Source of the DNA: Nocardia pseudovaccinii NBRC 100343
GTDB lineage: Bacteria; Actinomycetota; Actinomycetes; Mycobacteriales; Mycobacteriaceae
Length of the DNA stretch: 50,930 nucleotides
Direction: 5' to 3'
Assembly (NCBI RefSeq): GCF_001613225.1
Contig: NZ_BDBY01000253.1
Span: forward strand, 1-50,930
Below the pieces are notes generated by a model, which saw only the letters and a program-made list of their open reading frames with translations, made no database searches and was not told the DNA's origin. The translations under genes and the position numbers were made by a program. Positions 18,558 to 28,200 of this stretch are shown one piece after another. How positions within the stretch are numbered: the first letter of the stretch is position 1; every line of letters starts with the position of its first letter.

Positions 18558-19205
18558 TCACTGTGTGATGAGAGTGTCGAGTTCGTCGGCGAACAGCAGG
18601 TCCGGGTCGAATTCCATTCCGGTGAAATGCCCGGCGAGTTCGAGGGAGAGGACGCCGTGCAGCCGGGTCCAGAAGGACACCGCTCGGCGCAGGGTTGTGG
18701 TCGGTACCGAGTCGTCGGCGGCCCATCGGCGATGGTGTTCGAGGTGGGTGTCGAACGGTGTCGTACGTGGGTCCGGGGGCAGCGCGGAGAATGCCTCGAT
18801 CAACGTCGTCATGATCTCGTTCGAGATCTCGGTGGTGTCGTCGGGTGCGTGGTAGCCGGGGACGGGCGTGCCGTAGATGAGGAAGTATCGCTGTGGGTCG
18901 GCCAAGGCCCACTCCCGTAGCGCGTAGGCAAGTCCGGCCAGGTCGGCGCCGGAGTCCCGGGCCGTGCGCAAGGTGTCGGCGAGGCTGCGGTAGGCGTCGC
19001 GAATGAGTTCGGTGATCAGTTCGTCGCGGCTGGCGAAGTACCGGTACAGAGCGGGGCCGCTCATGCCCACCTGTTTGGCGATGGCGTTGAGCGACAGCGC
19101 GGACGCGCCCGCCGTGGCGATCTGCTGCCAGGCGCACTGCTTGATCTCCGCCCGCATCTGCATCCGATAGCGCTCCCGCGGGCTCTTCGCACCTGGGTTT
19201 GCCAT
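18558..19205 (-). CDS. TetR-family transcriptional regulator with WHG-type C-terminal domain
   Basis: A 215-residue protein. Residues about 12-65 form a TetR helix-turn-helix: AWQQIATAGASALSLNAIAKQ, then VGMSGPALYRYFASRDELI. The C-terminal part contains FWTRLHGVLSLELAGHF, the WHG-type ligand-binding signature seen in one branch of TetR proteins. ATG start at 19205. The gene ends 18 bases from the NRPS1 stop (convergent) and diverges from the SRPBCC gene over a 149-base gap that holds two related palindromes. That context suggests autoregulation plus control of the SRPBCC gene. Control of the NRPS genes cannot be inferred from the sequence. Confidence 0.93.
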   Translation of the reverse strand: MANPGAKSPRERYRMQMRAEIKQCAWQQIATAGASALSLNAIAKQVGMSGPALYRYFASRDELITELIRDAYRSLADTLRTARDSGADLAGLAYALREWALADPQRYFLIYGTPVPGYHAPDDTTEISNEIMTTLIEAFSALPPDPRTTPFDTHLEHHRRWAADDSVPTTTLRRAVSFWTRLHGVLSLELAGHFTGMEFDPDLLFADELDTLITQ

Positions 19206-19241
19206 GGACCGCTCCCTTCCCGGCTACACGCCACACTCTTT

Positions 19242-19301
19242 GGTTAGAAGGTATCACTTTTGCTCTTGCTTCTCACCGCGCGGGCGTTATAACCTCTAAC
19301 C
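19242..19301. promoter_or_regulatory. Paired operator-like inverted repeats in the TetR/SRPBCC divergent promoter
   Basis: GGTTAGAAGGTATCAC (19242-19257) and GTTATAACCTCTAACC (19286-19301) are inverted copies of each other, identical at 13 of 16 positions and 28 bases apart. Each is also roughly palindromic, of the form GTTAnA-N3-TnTAAC with some mismatch in the first copy. The second copy contains TTATAA, which could be part of a -10 box for the rightward gene, preceded by TTGCTT at 19266-19271. This layout is typical of TetR operators. The binding protein is inferred from adjacency. Confidence 0.6.
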
Positions 19302-19354
19302 ATTGCAATATATGCTCACCAATTCATGGGAGCCCGTCGCTGAGGAGTACAACC

Positions 19355-20020
19355 ATGAACGACACTCGCCTGTCCAGCGCCCCGAAGGCGCACGCCGAGT
19401 CCGGCACCATCCGTCGCCGCGGACGGGCCGCTCTGCTCGGGATCGCCTTGTCCGCCGCATTCCTGAGCGCCACCGTCACCTCTGCGCATGCCGACGGCCC
19501 GGCCGAGTCGGCTCCGCTGACCTGCGAGGGCGCGGGCATCGACGCGGCCGCGCCGATTCATTACCGGACCGAGGCCCTGATCAAAGCGCCCCTGGACGTG
19601 GTCTGGAATCTGCAGACCGATCTAGCACGCTGGTCCTCATGGCAAAAGCCGGTCACCAGCATCGAGCGTCTGGATTCGGGGCCGCTGCAAGCTGGTTCGC
19701 AGTTCCGATGGACCACTCCTGCCCCCGCCACCGCCACGACCCCCGCGACCACCCTGACAATCACCTCCACCGTCCAGCAGCTGCAACCCTCTCGGTGCAT
19801 CCGCTGGAGCGGACCGGCGATCGGTGATGGGATGCGCATCGACGGCGGAATTCATGTCTGGACCTTCACCCCGGTGGACGGCGGCGTCCTGGTGCGCACC
19901 GAGGAGAACTGGCACGGAGCACAGGTCGAAGCGGACGTGCCGACCTCCACCCACTTTCTCGGTGCCGGTCTCGAAGCCTGGCTGGCCGACCTGCGGACCG
20001 CTGCGGAAACACAGCGCTGA
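19355..20020 (+). CDS. Secreted SRPBCC-superfamily (polyketide cyclase/START-like) protein
   Basis: A 221-residue protein. The ATG at 19355 has GAGGAG at 19342-19347, seven bases upstream. The N-terminus is a classical signal peptide: a basic stretch (TIRRRGRAA), a hydrophobic core (LLGIALSAAFLS) and a probable cleavage after SAHA. The mature part follows the SRPBCC pattern: PIHYRTEALIKAPLDVVWNL, then LARWSSWQKPV, a strand-rich middle, WSGPAIGDGMR, VWTFTPVDGGVLVRTEENW and a long C-terminal helix (LGAGLEAWLADLRTAAE). The fold binds hydrophobic ligands in a helix-grip cavity; most members are cytoplasmic, so the export signal is unusual. The likely regulator is the divergent TetR gene. No link to peptide assembly is visible beyond location. 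Confidence 0.87.
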   Translation: MNDTRLSSAPKAHAESGTIRRRGRAALLGIALSAAFLSATVTSAHADGPAESAPLTCEGAGIDAAAPIHYRTEALIKAPLDVVWNLQTDLARWSSWQKPVTSIERLDSGPLQAGSQFRWTTPAPATATTPATTLTITSTVQQLQPSRCIRWSGPAIGDGMRIDGGIHVWTFTPVDGGVLVRTEENWHGAQVEADVPTSTHFLGAGLEAWLADLRTAAETQR

Positions 20021-20037
20021 CGGTTATTTCGCCGAGC

Positions 20038-20643
20038 TCATCGCCTGCTACCGCCGTGCGACGACCGATGCGGGTCGGCGCGCACGTGCGCACGCATTCC
20101 TTGCAGGCCGAACAGGATCAGCAACTCGACTACTCCACCGTCGGCGCTGCCCAGCCAGTGCGGCAAGGACGTGTCGAACTCGGCGGCCTCCCCTGGCCGT
20201 AAGGTCATGTCGCGCTCGCCGAGCACCAGCCGCAGGCGACCGTTGAGCACGTACAGCCATTCGAAGCCTTCGTGCGTCTGCGGGGTCGGTTCGAGCGGTT
20301 CCGGCTGAGCGGGAATGATCATCTTGAACGCCTGTATCCCGCCCGGCCGCCGGGACAGCGGCACGAAGATCATCCCGGACCGCCGGATCGGCTTCAGGTG
20401 TATCCGCGGGTCGCCGGTGCGCGGGGCGCCGACGAGGTCGTCCAGCGGAATGTCGTAGGTGCGGGCGAGCGGCAGCAGCAACTCGAGGGTCGCCCTGCGC
20501 TGCCCGCTCTCCAGCCGGGACAGGGTGCTCTCCGATACGCCGGTCGCCGCGGCGAGGTCGGCGAGGGTGATGCCGCGGTCGCGCCGCAGCGCACGCAGCC
20601 GCGGCCCCACCGCGTCGAGCACGTCGTCCGTTTCGCGATCCAC
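20038..20643 (-). CDS. XRE-family regulator with C-terminal cupin domain
   Basis: About 201 residues from a GTG start (VDRETDDVLDAVGPRLRALR). The frame is open further upstream but not protein-like there and would run through the divergent DinB-like gene. An XRE helix-turn-helix occupies about residues 12-65 (ITLADLAAATGVSESTLSRLE). A cupin_2 barrel follows, with HEGFEWLYVLNGRLRLVLG, the glycine turn LRPGEAAEF and LPHW. Such proteins sense a small molecule through the cupin and usually control one or two neighbouring genes. It converges with the SRPBCC gene (17-base gap) and diverges from the DinB-like gene; an inverted repeat in the gap is a candidate operator. Confidence 0.9.
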   Translation of the reverse strand: MDRETDDVLDAVGPRLRALRRDRGITLADLAAATGVSESTLSRLESGQRRATLELLLPLARTYDIPLDDLVGAPRTGDPRIHLKPIRRSGMIFVPLSRRPGGIQAFKMIIPAQPEPLEPTPQTHEGFEWLYVLNGRLRLVLGERDMTLRPGEAAEFDTSLPHWLGSADGGVVELLILFGLQGMRAHVRADPHRSSHGGSRR

Positions 20644-20649
20644 GAGGCC

Positions 20650-20670
20650 ATCTTGCCGGAACAGCAAGAT
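20650..20670. promoter_or_regulatory. Inverted repeat in the XRE-cupin/DinB divergent gap
   Basis: ATCTTGC (20650-20656) and GCAAGAT (20664-20670) form a perfect 7-base inverted repeat around a 7-base spacer. It lies just upstream of the XRE-cupin start inside the 87-base divergent gap. Size and place suit an XRE operator; the assignment is inference. Confidence 0.5.
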
Positions 20671-20730
20671 CGCGTGCCAGATCGTAGTGAGCGTGGCGAG
20701 ACTGGGCGCGTGCCGACCACAGGAGGCTCG

Positions 20731-21231
20731 ATGAGCACCACCACGCGCCGCAAACGCCGCGGCGACACCCCGCCGCCCTCGACCGGAAGCAGCGAGACCG
20801 AAATCCTGCGCGGATTCCTCGACTACCTCCGGGCCGCGATCACCGCGAAGGTCGAGGGCGCCCCCGAACGACAGGTGCGAACAGCCGCAGTGCCGTCGGG
20901 CACGAACCTGCTCGGGCTGCTCCAGCATCTGACCTTCGTCGAACGCTCGATGTTCCTCGGGGACAACATCATCGACTGGCAGGCGACGTTCCAGGCAGCG
21001 CCAGCCGACAGCGTGGCCGATGTGGTCGCCCGCTACCGAGATGCGGTCGAGCGCGCCAACGAAATACTCGACGGCTGCACCGATCTCGGCGCACCGGTCC
21101 CTCGACGGCGGCCGGGCCGTCCCGCTCCCAGCCTCCGCTGGGCACTCACCCACATGATCGAGGAGACCGGCCGCCACGCGGGCCACGCGGACATCCTCCG
21201 CGAACTGATCGACGGCACAACCGGACGCTGA
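20731..21231 (+). CDS. DinB-like (DUF664) metal-dependent protein
   Basis: A 166-residue protein. The ATG at 20731 has AGGAGG at 20721-20726. After a basic, low-complexity leader (MSTTTRRKRRGDTPPPS) the sequence follows the DinB_2/DUF664 pattern: EILRGFLDYLRAAITAKVEG, LLGLLQHLTFVERSMFLGD with a histidine in the first metal position, and LRWALTHMIEETGRHAGHAD with the two paired histidines near the C-terminus. The family is a four-helix metal-binding bundle that includes thiol-dependent transferases (mycothiol or bacillithiol S-transferases), so a detoxification role is plausible in a mycothiol-containing actinomycete. It diverges from the XRE-cupin regulator and lies 26 bases before the hydrolase on the same strand, probably co-transcribed with it. 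Confidence 0.88.
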   Translation: MSTTTRRKRRGDTPPPSTGSSETEILRGFLDYLRAAITAKVEGAPERQVRTAAVPSGTNLLGLLQHLTFVERSMFLGDNIIDWQATFQAAPADSVADVVARYRDAVERANEILDGCTDLGAPVPRRRPGRPAPSLRWALTHMIEETGRHAGHADILRELIDGTTGR

Positions 21232-21257
21232 CTTCTTCTCCCAGAGGACAGGAACAC

Positions 21258-22286
21258 ATGATCACCGCAATCCGGCCGCCGACGCACCGCTACCTCCGCA
21301 CCGCGTGCGCGGTCGCTACCGTCGCGCTCACCCTGCTGATCACGGTCGGCACCGCAGCCTGCTCCACGCCGACCTCCATCAATGTTGCCCCCTACGCCGT
21401 TGCCACCCAGGGAAATCCACAGTTCGAGAACACCTTTCGACACGAGTTCGCCGACATCGACGGCGTCCGTATGCACTACGTGACCGGCGGCAGCGGCACG
21501 CCGGTCGTGCTGATCCACGGCTGGCCGCAGACCTGGTACGGCTGGTGGCCGATCATGCCCGCACTCGCCGAGCACCACACCGTCTACGCCGTCGACCTTC
21601 CCGGCTTGGGTGACAGCACTGGTGCACCGACCGGCTACGACAAAGCCACTCTGGCACGGTATGTGCACGCCCTGATCGCGGACCGGCTCGGAGTGCGTGA
21701 CGCACGCGTCGTCGGGCACGATTTCGGCGCCGCGGTAGCATTCCAGTACGCCAGCCGATTCCCCGCCGACACCGCACGCCTCGGTTATCTCGACCTGCCG
21801 CTCCCAGGACCCGCGATGGATGCGTCCACGTACCGCTCACTGAGCTGGCACATCGCCTTCCACTCCCAGCGCCGGATCCCGGAGATGGTCGTCGGCGACG
21901 ACGTCCGCGATTACCTGGCACTGTTCTACCCCCAGGTCTCGTTCGGCGGCACGGCATTCGGCGGCACCTCGGACCGGTCCCCGTTCACCGACGCCGAGAT
22001 CAACGAATACGCACGCACTTACAGCCGCCCCCAGACCCTGTCGGGCGGCTTCGACCTCTACCGCGCCCTCGACAAGGACGTCCACGACACCGTGGCAGCA
22101 GCACCGACGCGAGTCGCCACCCTGCTCATGACCGCGCAGGGCCAACTCGATGCGGTCCGCGCCACAGTGGCCGCGCGCATGACGAACATCGTGCAGGCGG
22201 TCGACGTGCCGCACGCGGGGCACTGGCTCGTCGAGGAGAATCCGCAATTCGTCACCGCGGAGCTATTGCGTTTTCTCGAGGGATAG
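21258..22286 (+). CDS. Exported alpha/beta hydrolase, epoxide-hydrolase-like lipoprotein
   Basis: A 342-residue protein. The N-terminus has a basic start, a hydrophobic segment (VATVALTLLITVG) and a cysteine in TAACSTP that could be lipidated, although the -3 residue is Thr, making the lipobox weak. The hydrolase core shows HGWPQTWYGW (oxyanion/HGxP motif of epoxide hydrolases), the nucleophile elbow VVGHDFGAAVAF, with Asp where serine esterases have Ser, and the C-terminal VPHAGHWLVEENP carrying the catalytic His. An aspartate nucleophile with HGWP fits epoxide hydrolases or related dehalogenases. It follows the DinB-like gene by 26 bases. Its last 35 bases overlap tail-to-tail with the end of NRPS2 on the other strand. 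Confidence 0.9.
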   Translation: MITAIRPPTHRYLRTACAVATVALTLLITVGTAACSTPTSINVAPYAVATQGNPQFENTFRHEFADIDGVRMHYVTGGSGTPVVLIHGWPQTWYGWWPIMPALAEHHTVYAVDLPGLGDSTGAPTGYDKATLARYVHALIADRLGVRDARVVGHDFGAAVAFQYASRFPADTARLGYLDLPLPGPAMDASTYRSLSWHIAFHSQRRIPEMVVGDDVRDYLALFYPQVSFGGTAFGGTSDRSPFTDAEINEYARTYSRPQTLSGGFDLYRALDKDVHDTVAAAPTRVATLLMTAQGQLDAVRATVAARMTNIVQAVDVPHAGHWLVEENPQFVTAELLRFLEG

Positions 22287-25200
22287 CCCCGCCATCAGGG
22301 CTCGCGCACATCGCCTCCAGCGCGGTGGTCATCGCGGCGACGATGGACTCGACCGTCGATTGATCGAAAAGTTCGGTGGCGTAGACCATCTCGCCGCGGA
22401 TTCCGGCGCATTGTCCGTCGGGGTGGTATTCCTCCCGCAGGTTCAGCAGTAGCTCGAAAGGGGTTCGGCGCACCGGCACCGGCCGGTGCCGGATCGCGAA
22501 TCCATCCGGGGCCGTGCCGATGTCGAATCCGCGCAGATAGGTCACCATCACCTGGAACAGCGGATGATGGGTCCGCGAGCGTGGCGGGTTCACCAGCGCG
22601 ACAAGACGATCGAAGGGAAACTCCTTGTTCTCGTACGCGCCGAGAACGCGCTCGCGGACCTGATGGACGAGTTCGCGATGAGTGGGCGCACCCGACAGGT
22701 CGAGGCGCACCACCGCGGTGTCGACCACGCACCCGACGACATCCTGCAGCCCTTCCGAATCGCGTCCGCTCAATGCCAACCCGATGGGCAGATCGGTGTC
22801 GGCGCCGTGAGCGTTCAGCGCTATCGCGAGCGCGGTGTGCACCAGCATGTAGGTGCTCACCCGGTAGTCGAGGGCAGTGCGGGCGAGCCTGTGATGGGAG
22901 TCGGCGTCGATGAGAATGGGCACCGCCGCCGCCGTATTCGCCCGCCGATCGGCGCGCGGACGGTCGACGGGGAGCACCGGATGTTCCGGCACGCCGTCGA
23001 GCATGGTGCGCCAGTACCGCGTCTGCTGCTCGAGCACGTGGGTATCCGGGCCGAGCAGGCCCCGCAACCACATGGCGTAGTCCGCGAATTGCGTTGCCGG
23101 ACCAAGCCATTGCGGTACTTGCCCGGCAGCTCGCGCCTGGTAGGCGGTCAGGAATTCACGCTGGAGAATGCCCATGGATTCACCGTCGCCAGCAATGTGA
23201 TGGACCACCCCGAACAAGACGTGATGCTCGCGACCCAACCGGTACAGGCGTGTTCGCATCGGCTGCTGCACCGTCAGGTCGAACCCGCGCAGCATCTCGG
23301 ATTCCATTGCCCGCTCGACACTGTCGATACCGTCGGCGTCGACGATGCGGAAATCCGGCTGCGCCGACCCGACCGGCAGAATCCGCTGCACCGGGCCGTC
23401 CACCGCATACGGCAGCACTGTGCGCAGGATTTCGTGCCGGGCGACCAGATCGCCGATCGCCGCCTGAACCGCCGCCGCGTCGAGCGGTCCATGGATGTCG
23501 AGCGCGGTCGCGATCAGGTAGTCGGGTTGCTGCCCGCCGAGATAGTTCACCGTCCACAGACGCGACTGCGCGGGCGAAAGCGGGACCGGGTCGGTGCGTG
23601 GAACGTGCGCGAAGCCCGGCCGGGCAGTCTCCGTGCCCAGCCCGCGCCGATCGAGCACCTGCTCCAGTGCGGCAATCGTCGGTGACTCGAACAGATCGCG
23701 CAGCGACACCTCGACGCCGAGTGCGGACCGGACAGCGGCGACAACGCGAATCGCGGACAGGGAGTTGCCGCCGAGTGCGAAGAAGTCGTCGGTGACTGCG
23801 ACCTCCGGGCCGCCGAGCGCCTGCGCGAAGGCTGCCGCGATGACCTGCTGACGCGGTGTCCGGACGGGAACGGGAGCAGCGCCGGGCGGCGCCGGGAGCG
23901 CGCCGATATCGACTTTGCCCGTGCTGGTCAACGGCAGTTCGTCGACCCGCACAATCACCGACGGCACCAGGTAAGAGGGCAAGCTCGCGGCCAGCCGGGT
24001 CCGCAGTGCGACGGTGTCGACGCCGTCGCGCCCGACGACGTGCGCGACCAGAGACTGCCCGCTGCCGACCCGCCGCAGCGTGACTATCGCCGCGGCAATG
24101 CCTGGCTCACGTCGAATCGCCGCTTCCACCTCCCCGGGTTCGACCCGGAATCCATTGATCTTCAACTGCCGGTCGGCGCGGCCGAGGAAATGCAGCAATC
24201 CGGCCGCGTCCCAACGGCCGAGGTCACCCGTGCGGTACATGCGGGCACCGGGCGCGCCGTACGGGTCCGCCACGAACCGCTCCGCGGTGCGGGCTGCGGC
24301 CCGGTGGTAGCCGTTGGCGAGCCCTGTACCGGACAGATAGATCTCTCCGGATACACCGGGAGGTACCGGCCGCAGCGCCGAATCGAGCACGGTGACACGA
24401 GTGTTGTCGGCCGGACGGCCGATCGGGACCGGCAGTTCGGGAGACGCGTCGTCGGGGATCGAGAAGGTCACGGCGAAGCTCGTCGCCTCGACCGGCCCGT
24501 ACAGGTTCCGCACCCGAGGCGGTTCCTCGCCCCGGCGCACGGCCACGGCGGCCCGCGGCGACAGCACGTCCCCTGCGACCGCGAGTTCCGACAGACGGCC
24601 GAGCTCGTCCGGAGCCTGCTCGGCCAGCAAGTGAAACAGGCCCGCCGACAACAGCATCGACGTGACACGTCCCGCGCGCAGCACCTGCGCGTAGTCGTGG
24701 ACATCGAGCACGCCGGGCCGCGCGAGCACCACGGTGCGACCGGTCAGCAGCGGCAGCCACAGCTCGTACACGACCATGTCCCATGTGTGCGGCAGGTGCA
24801 TCAGCACCCGTTCGTGCCCGTCGCCGTGGCCGACGCGATCGCGCGCCCGCACAACGATATTGCGGTGGGTCACCTCGACGCCCTTCGGCGCCCCGGTCGA
24901 CCCGGATGTGAACATGAGCGTCGCGACCGCGTCGGCGGCGATGGAGATGCCGAGGTCACTGTCGTCGTCGGTCGCCGCGGCCGCGCCGTCGAGATCGTCC
25001 AGCACCAAATCGGTTCGGGTAAAACGCAGCAGCCGCCGCACGTGTGCGGGCGGATAGCGGTCGCTGAGCGGTACGCACACCGACCCCAGTTTGTAAACGG
25101 CGAGAAAGGCGACCACGAGCTCGACCGAGCGCGGCAGCGCGATGCCGATCGGAACCCCCGGTCCGGCGCCGCGGCCTTGCAGCCACCGGGCGACACGATT

Positions 25201-28200
25201 GGCACGGGCGTTCAATTCCGCGTAGGTGATCTCCACGCCGCCGGACCAGATCGCGATATGCTGCGGGCACTGTCGCACGACCGCCTCGAAACAGTCGGCG
25301 ATGCTGGCGTTTTCGATATCGGTGCGCGTCCCGCGTCCGGCGGCCAGCAGCTCGATCCGGCGCGCGGGCTCGAACAGGGCGACGCGCCCGACCAGCGACT
25401 GCTGTCGTTCGGCGAGCGCCTCGCAGGCGGCCAGGATCCGCGACCACAAGTCGTCCGCGTCGGCGAGGCAGTCGATGCGGGCGAGCTGCACGCCGATCCG
25501 GAAGGTCAACTCGCTGCCGCTGGGGACGACGACCACCGTCAGCGGAAAGTGTGTTCCCCCACGGACTTCGACGGACTCGACCGAGAAACCCGCGTCCGGG
25601 TCGTCGAGCAGATCGGTGTCGACGGGGAAGTTCTCGAAGACGAGCGAGGTGTCGAAAAGGTCGGTCTCCCCCGCTGCGGACGCGATCTCGGGCAGGCCGA
25701 GATGGTCGTGCTCCATCAGTTCCGCGCGCCCGGTCTGGATCCGAGCGGCCAGGTCGAGCGGAGACTCCCCCGGAGCCAAACGCACTCGCAGGGGCACGGT
25801 GTTCATGAGCAGCCCGACGACGTCTTCCATCTCGGCGCCCGCACGGCCGGATACGGTGATACCGAAGACGACGTCATCGCCGCCGGTCAGGTTCGACAGC
25901 ACCATCGCCCACATGGCCTGCATCAGCGAGTTGAGCGTCAACCCGCGTTCGGCGGCCCGCTCGCGCAGCGCGGTGACCATGGCGTCCGGCATTCGGAACG
26001 TGTGGTCTTCTGGCCGCTGCCACGGCTGCCGATCGGCTCGCGCCACCTTGCTCGGTTCGGCTCCGCCGAGCGCCTCGCCCCAGGCCCGGCGGGCGCTGTC
26101 GCGGTCCTGCGCGGCGGACCATTCCAGAAACCGGCGCAACGGTGTCGCTGGCGGGAGCTCGATGCCGCGGTAGCCGATCAGCAACTCGCGCAACAGGATT
26201 CCCAGTGACCAGCCGTCGAGCAGCGCGTGATGGTGGGTGAGCACCAGAGTGGAGCGTCGCACCTCAGTGCGGATCAGGGTGAGCGTGAGCAGCGGCGCCG
26301 CGAGCGGATCGATCATGGTGTCCTCTGCGCACACCCGGTCGACGGCGTGCTTTCGCTCGTCGGCCGTCGACGCGACGAGATCAACTACCCGCCAAGGTAA
26401 TCCGATGTCGTCGCGAATCTCGTACCGCAGCTGCGCACTGTCGTCGGCGACGAAGGATCCCATCAGCTCCGGGTGCCGCGAGAGCACGGATTTCAGGGCG
26501 GTGCGCAGCCGATCCGCGTCGACCGCGCCGTCCAGCTCGAGTGCACACTGGACGAGATAGGGGTCCTCGATTTCGTACAGGGAGTGGAACAGCAGGCCGG
26601 ACTGCAATGGTGTCGCGGGCAGGAATCGACGGCCATCGCTGGTTGTGGCCTGGATGCTCGCGACCGCAGGCGCGGCGACAGGACGGGCAGTGCCGACTGT
26701 GCGCGCGAGCGCGCGCACAGTCTGGTGTTCGAATACGTCTCGCGGGGACATGGCCAGCCCGGCCGTCCGCGCGCGATCCGCCAGCCGGACGGCCAGAATG
26801 CTGTCCCCACCGGAAGCGAAGAAGCCGTCGTCGATGCCGATGCCGTCATGGCCGAGCACGTCGACGAACAGCGCGTGCAGCCGCGCCTCGATGTCGGTGC
26901 GCGGTGGTGCACCGGCGGCGCGTGCGGCGCCGTTCGTGGTGATGGCACGCAGCCGCCGTTGGTCGATCTTGCCGTTGGGTGTCATCGGGATGGTGTCGAC
27001 GGCAATGATCGCGGATGGAATCGCGTGCGCGGGAAGCAACTTGGCGACTCCGGTGCGAGCGATGTCGACGTCGACCTCGTCCCCCGTGACGAAGGCGACG
27101 AGCCTGCGGTCACCGGGTCGGTACTCGACGGTCAAGACCGCCGCCGCACGCACGGCCGGGTGTTCGCACAGGGCGGCCTCGACCTCACCGGGCTCGATCC
27201 GGAAGCCACGCACCTTCACCTGCCGGTCGGCCCGGCCGAGATATTCGAGTGTGCCGGTGCCGGTCCAGCGCGCCATATCGCCGCTGCGATACATGACGGT
27301 GCCGGGTGGGCCGTACGGGTCGGCGGTGAAACGTGCCGCCGTGCGGCCGGGCTGGCGCAGATATCCCGCGGCAACGCCAGGTCCTGCGACGTAGAGCTCG
27401 CCCGGGATGCCCGGCGGACACGGGCACAGCATGGCGTCGAGCACGTACACGGACTGGTCCGGTAGCGGTGTGCCGATGTCGCCCGCCGACGGGTTGGGCG
27501 GCAAGGACGTGCCGGTACTGAACACCGTCGTCTCGGTGATTCCGTACATATTGACCAGACGCGTCCGCTCCCGATCGCGTCGCGACCACCAGGCGGCCAG
27601 CCGCCACGGCTCCACCGGTTCGCCGCCGAAGATCACGCAGCGCAGCGACAGCTCCTCGCTCGCGGCGGGCCTGCCGGTCAGGGCGTCGACCAGCATCCCG
27701 AATGCGGACGGCGTCTGATTCAGCACGGTAACCCGTTGCGCCACCAGTAGATCCAGGAAATCGCCCGGCGAGCGCGCCACCTCGGCGTCGACGACGACGA
27801 GCTTGCCGCCGTGGCACAGGGCACCCCAGATTTCCCACACCGAGAAGTCGAATGCGGTGGCGTGGAACAGAGTCCACACGTCGTCCGCGCCGAACCCGAA
27901 CCACGATTGTGCCGAGGCGAGCAGTCGTACCACGTTCGCGTGCGTGACCACCACACCCTTGGGGCGATCGGTCGTGCCCGAGGTGTGGATGATGTAGGCA
28001 GGGTGCAGGGCGGTCGGACGGGCCGCGGGCTCGGCCGGTGGCCGGTCCCCGATTCGCAGGACGGGTACCGTCGCGACCGAATCCGGCAGGGCGACTCCCC
28101 CACCGGTGACGATCAGCGCGGGGGTCGCGTCGGCGACCACGGCGCGCAGCCGCTGCTCCGGATAGTCGGGATCCAAAGGAACGTAGGCGGCGCCTGCCCG

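Noticed and set aside
18537..18575. Possible hairpin terminator between NRPS1 and the TetR gene
   Set aside because: Short ACACA/TGTGT complementarity exists but the stem is weak, without a GC-rich perfect arm or a T tract.
24040..26208. A 722-residue open frame on the plus strand opposite NRPS2
   Set aside because: It is antisense to conserved NRPS A and C motifs, is rich in Arg, Gly, His and Gln and has no family motif; typical of a third-position GC shadow.
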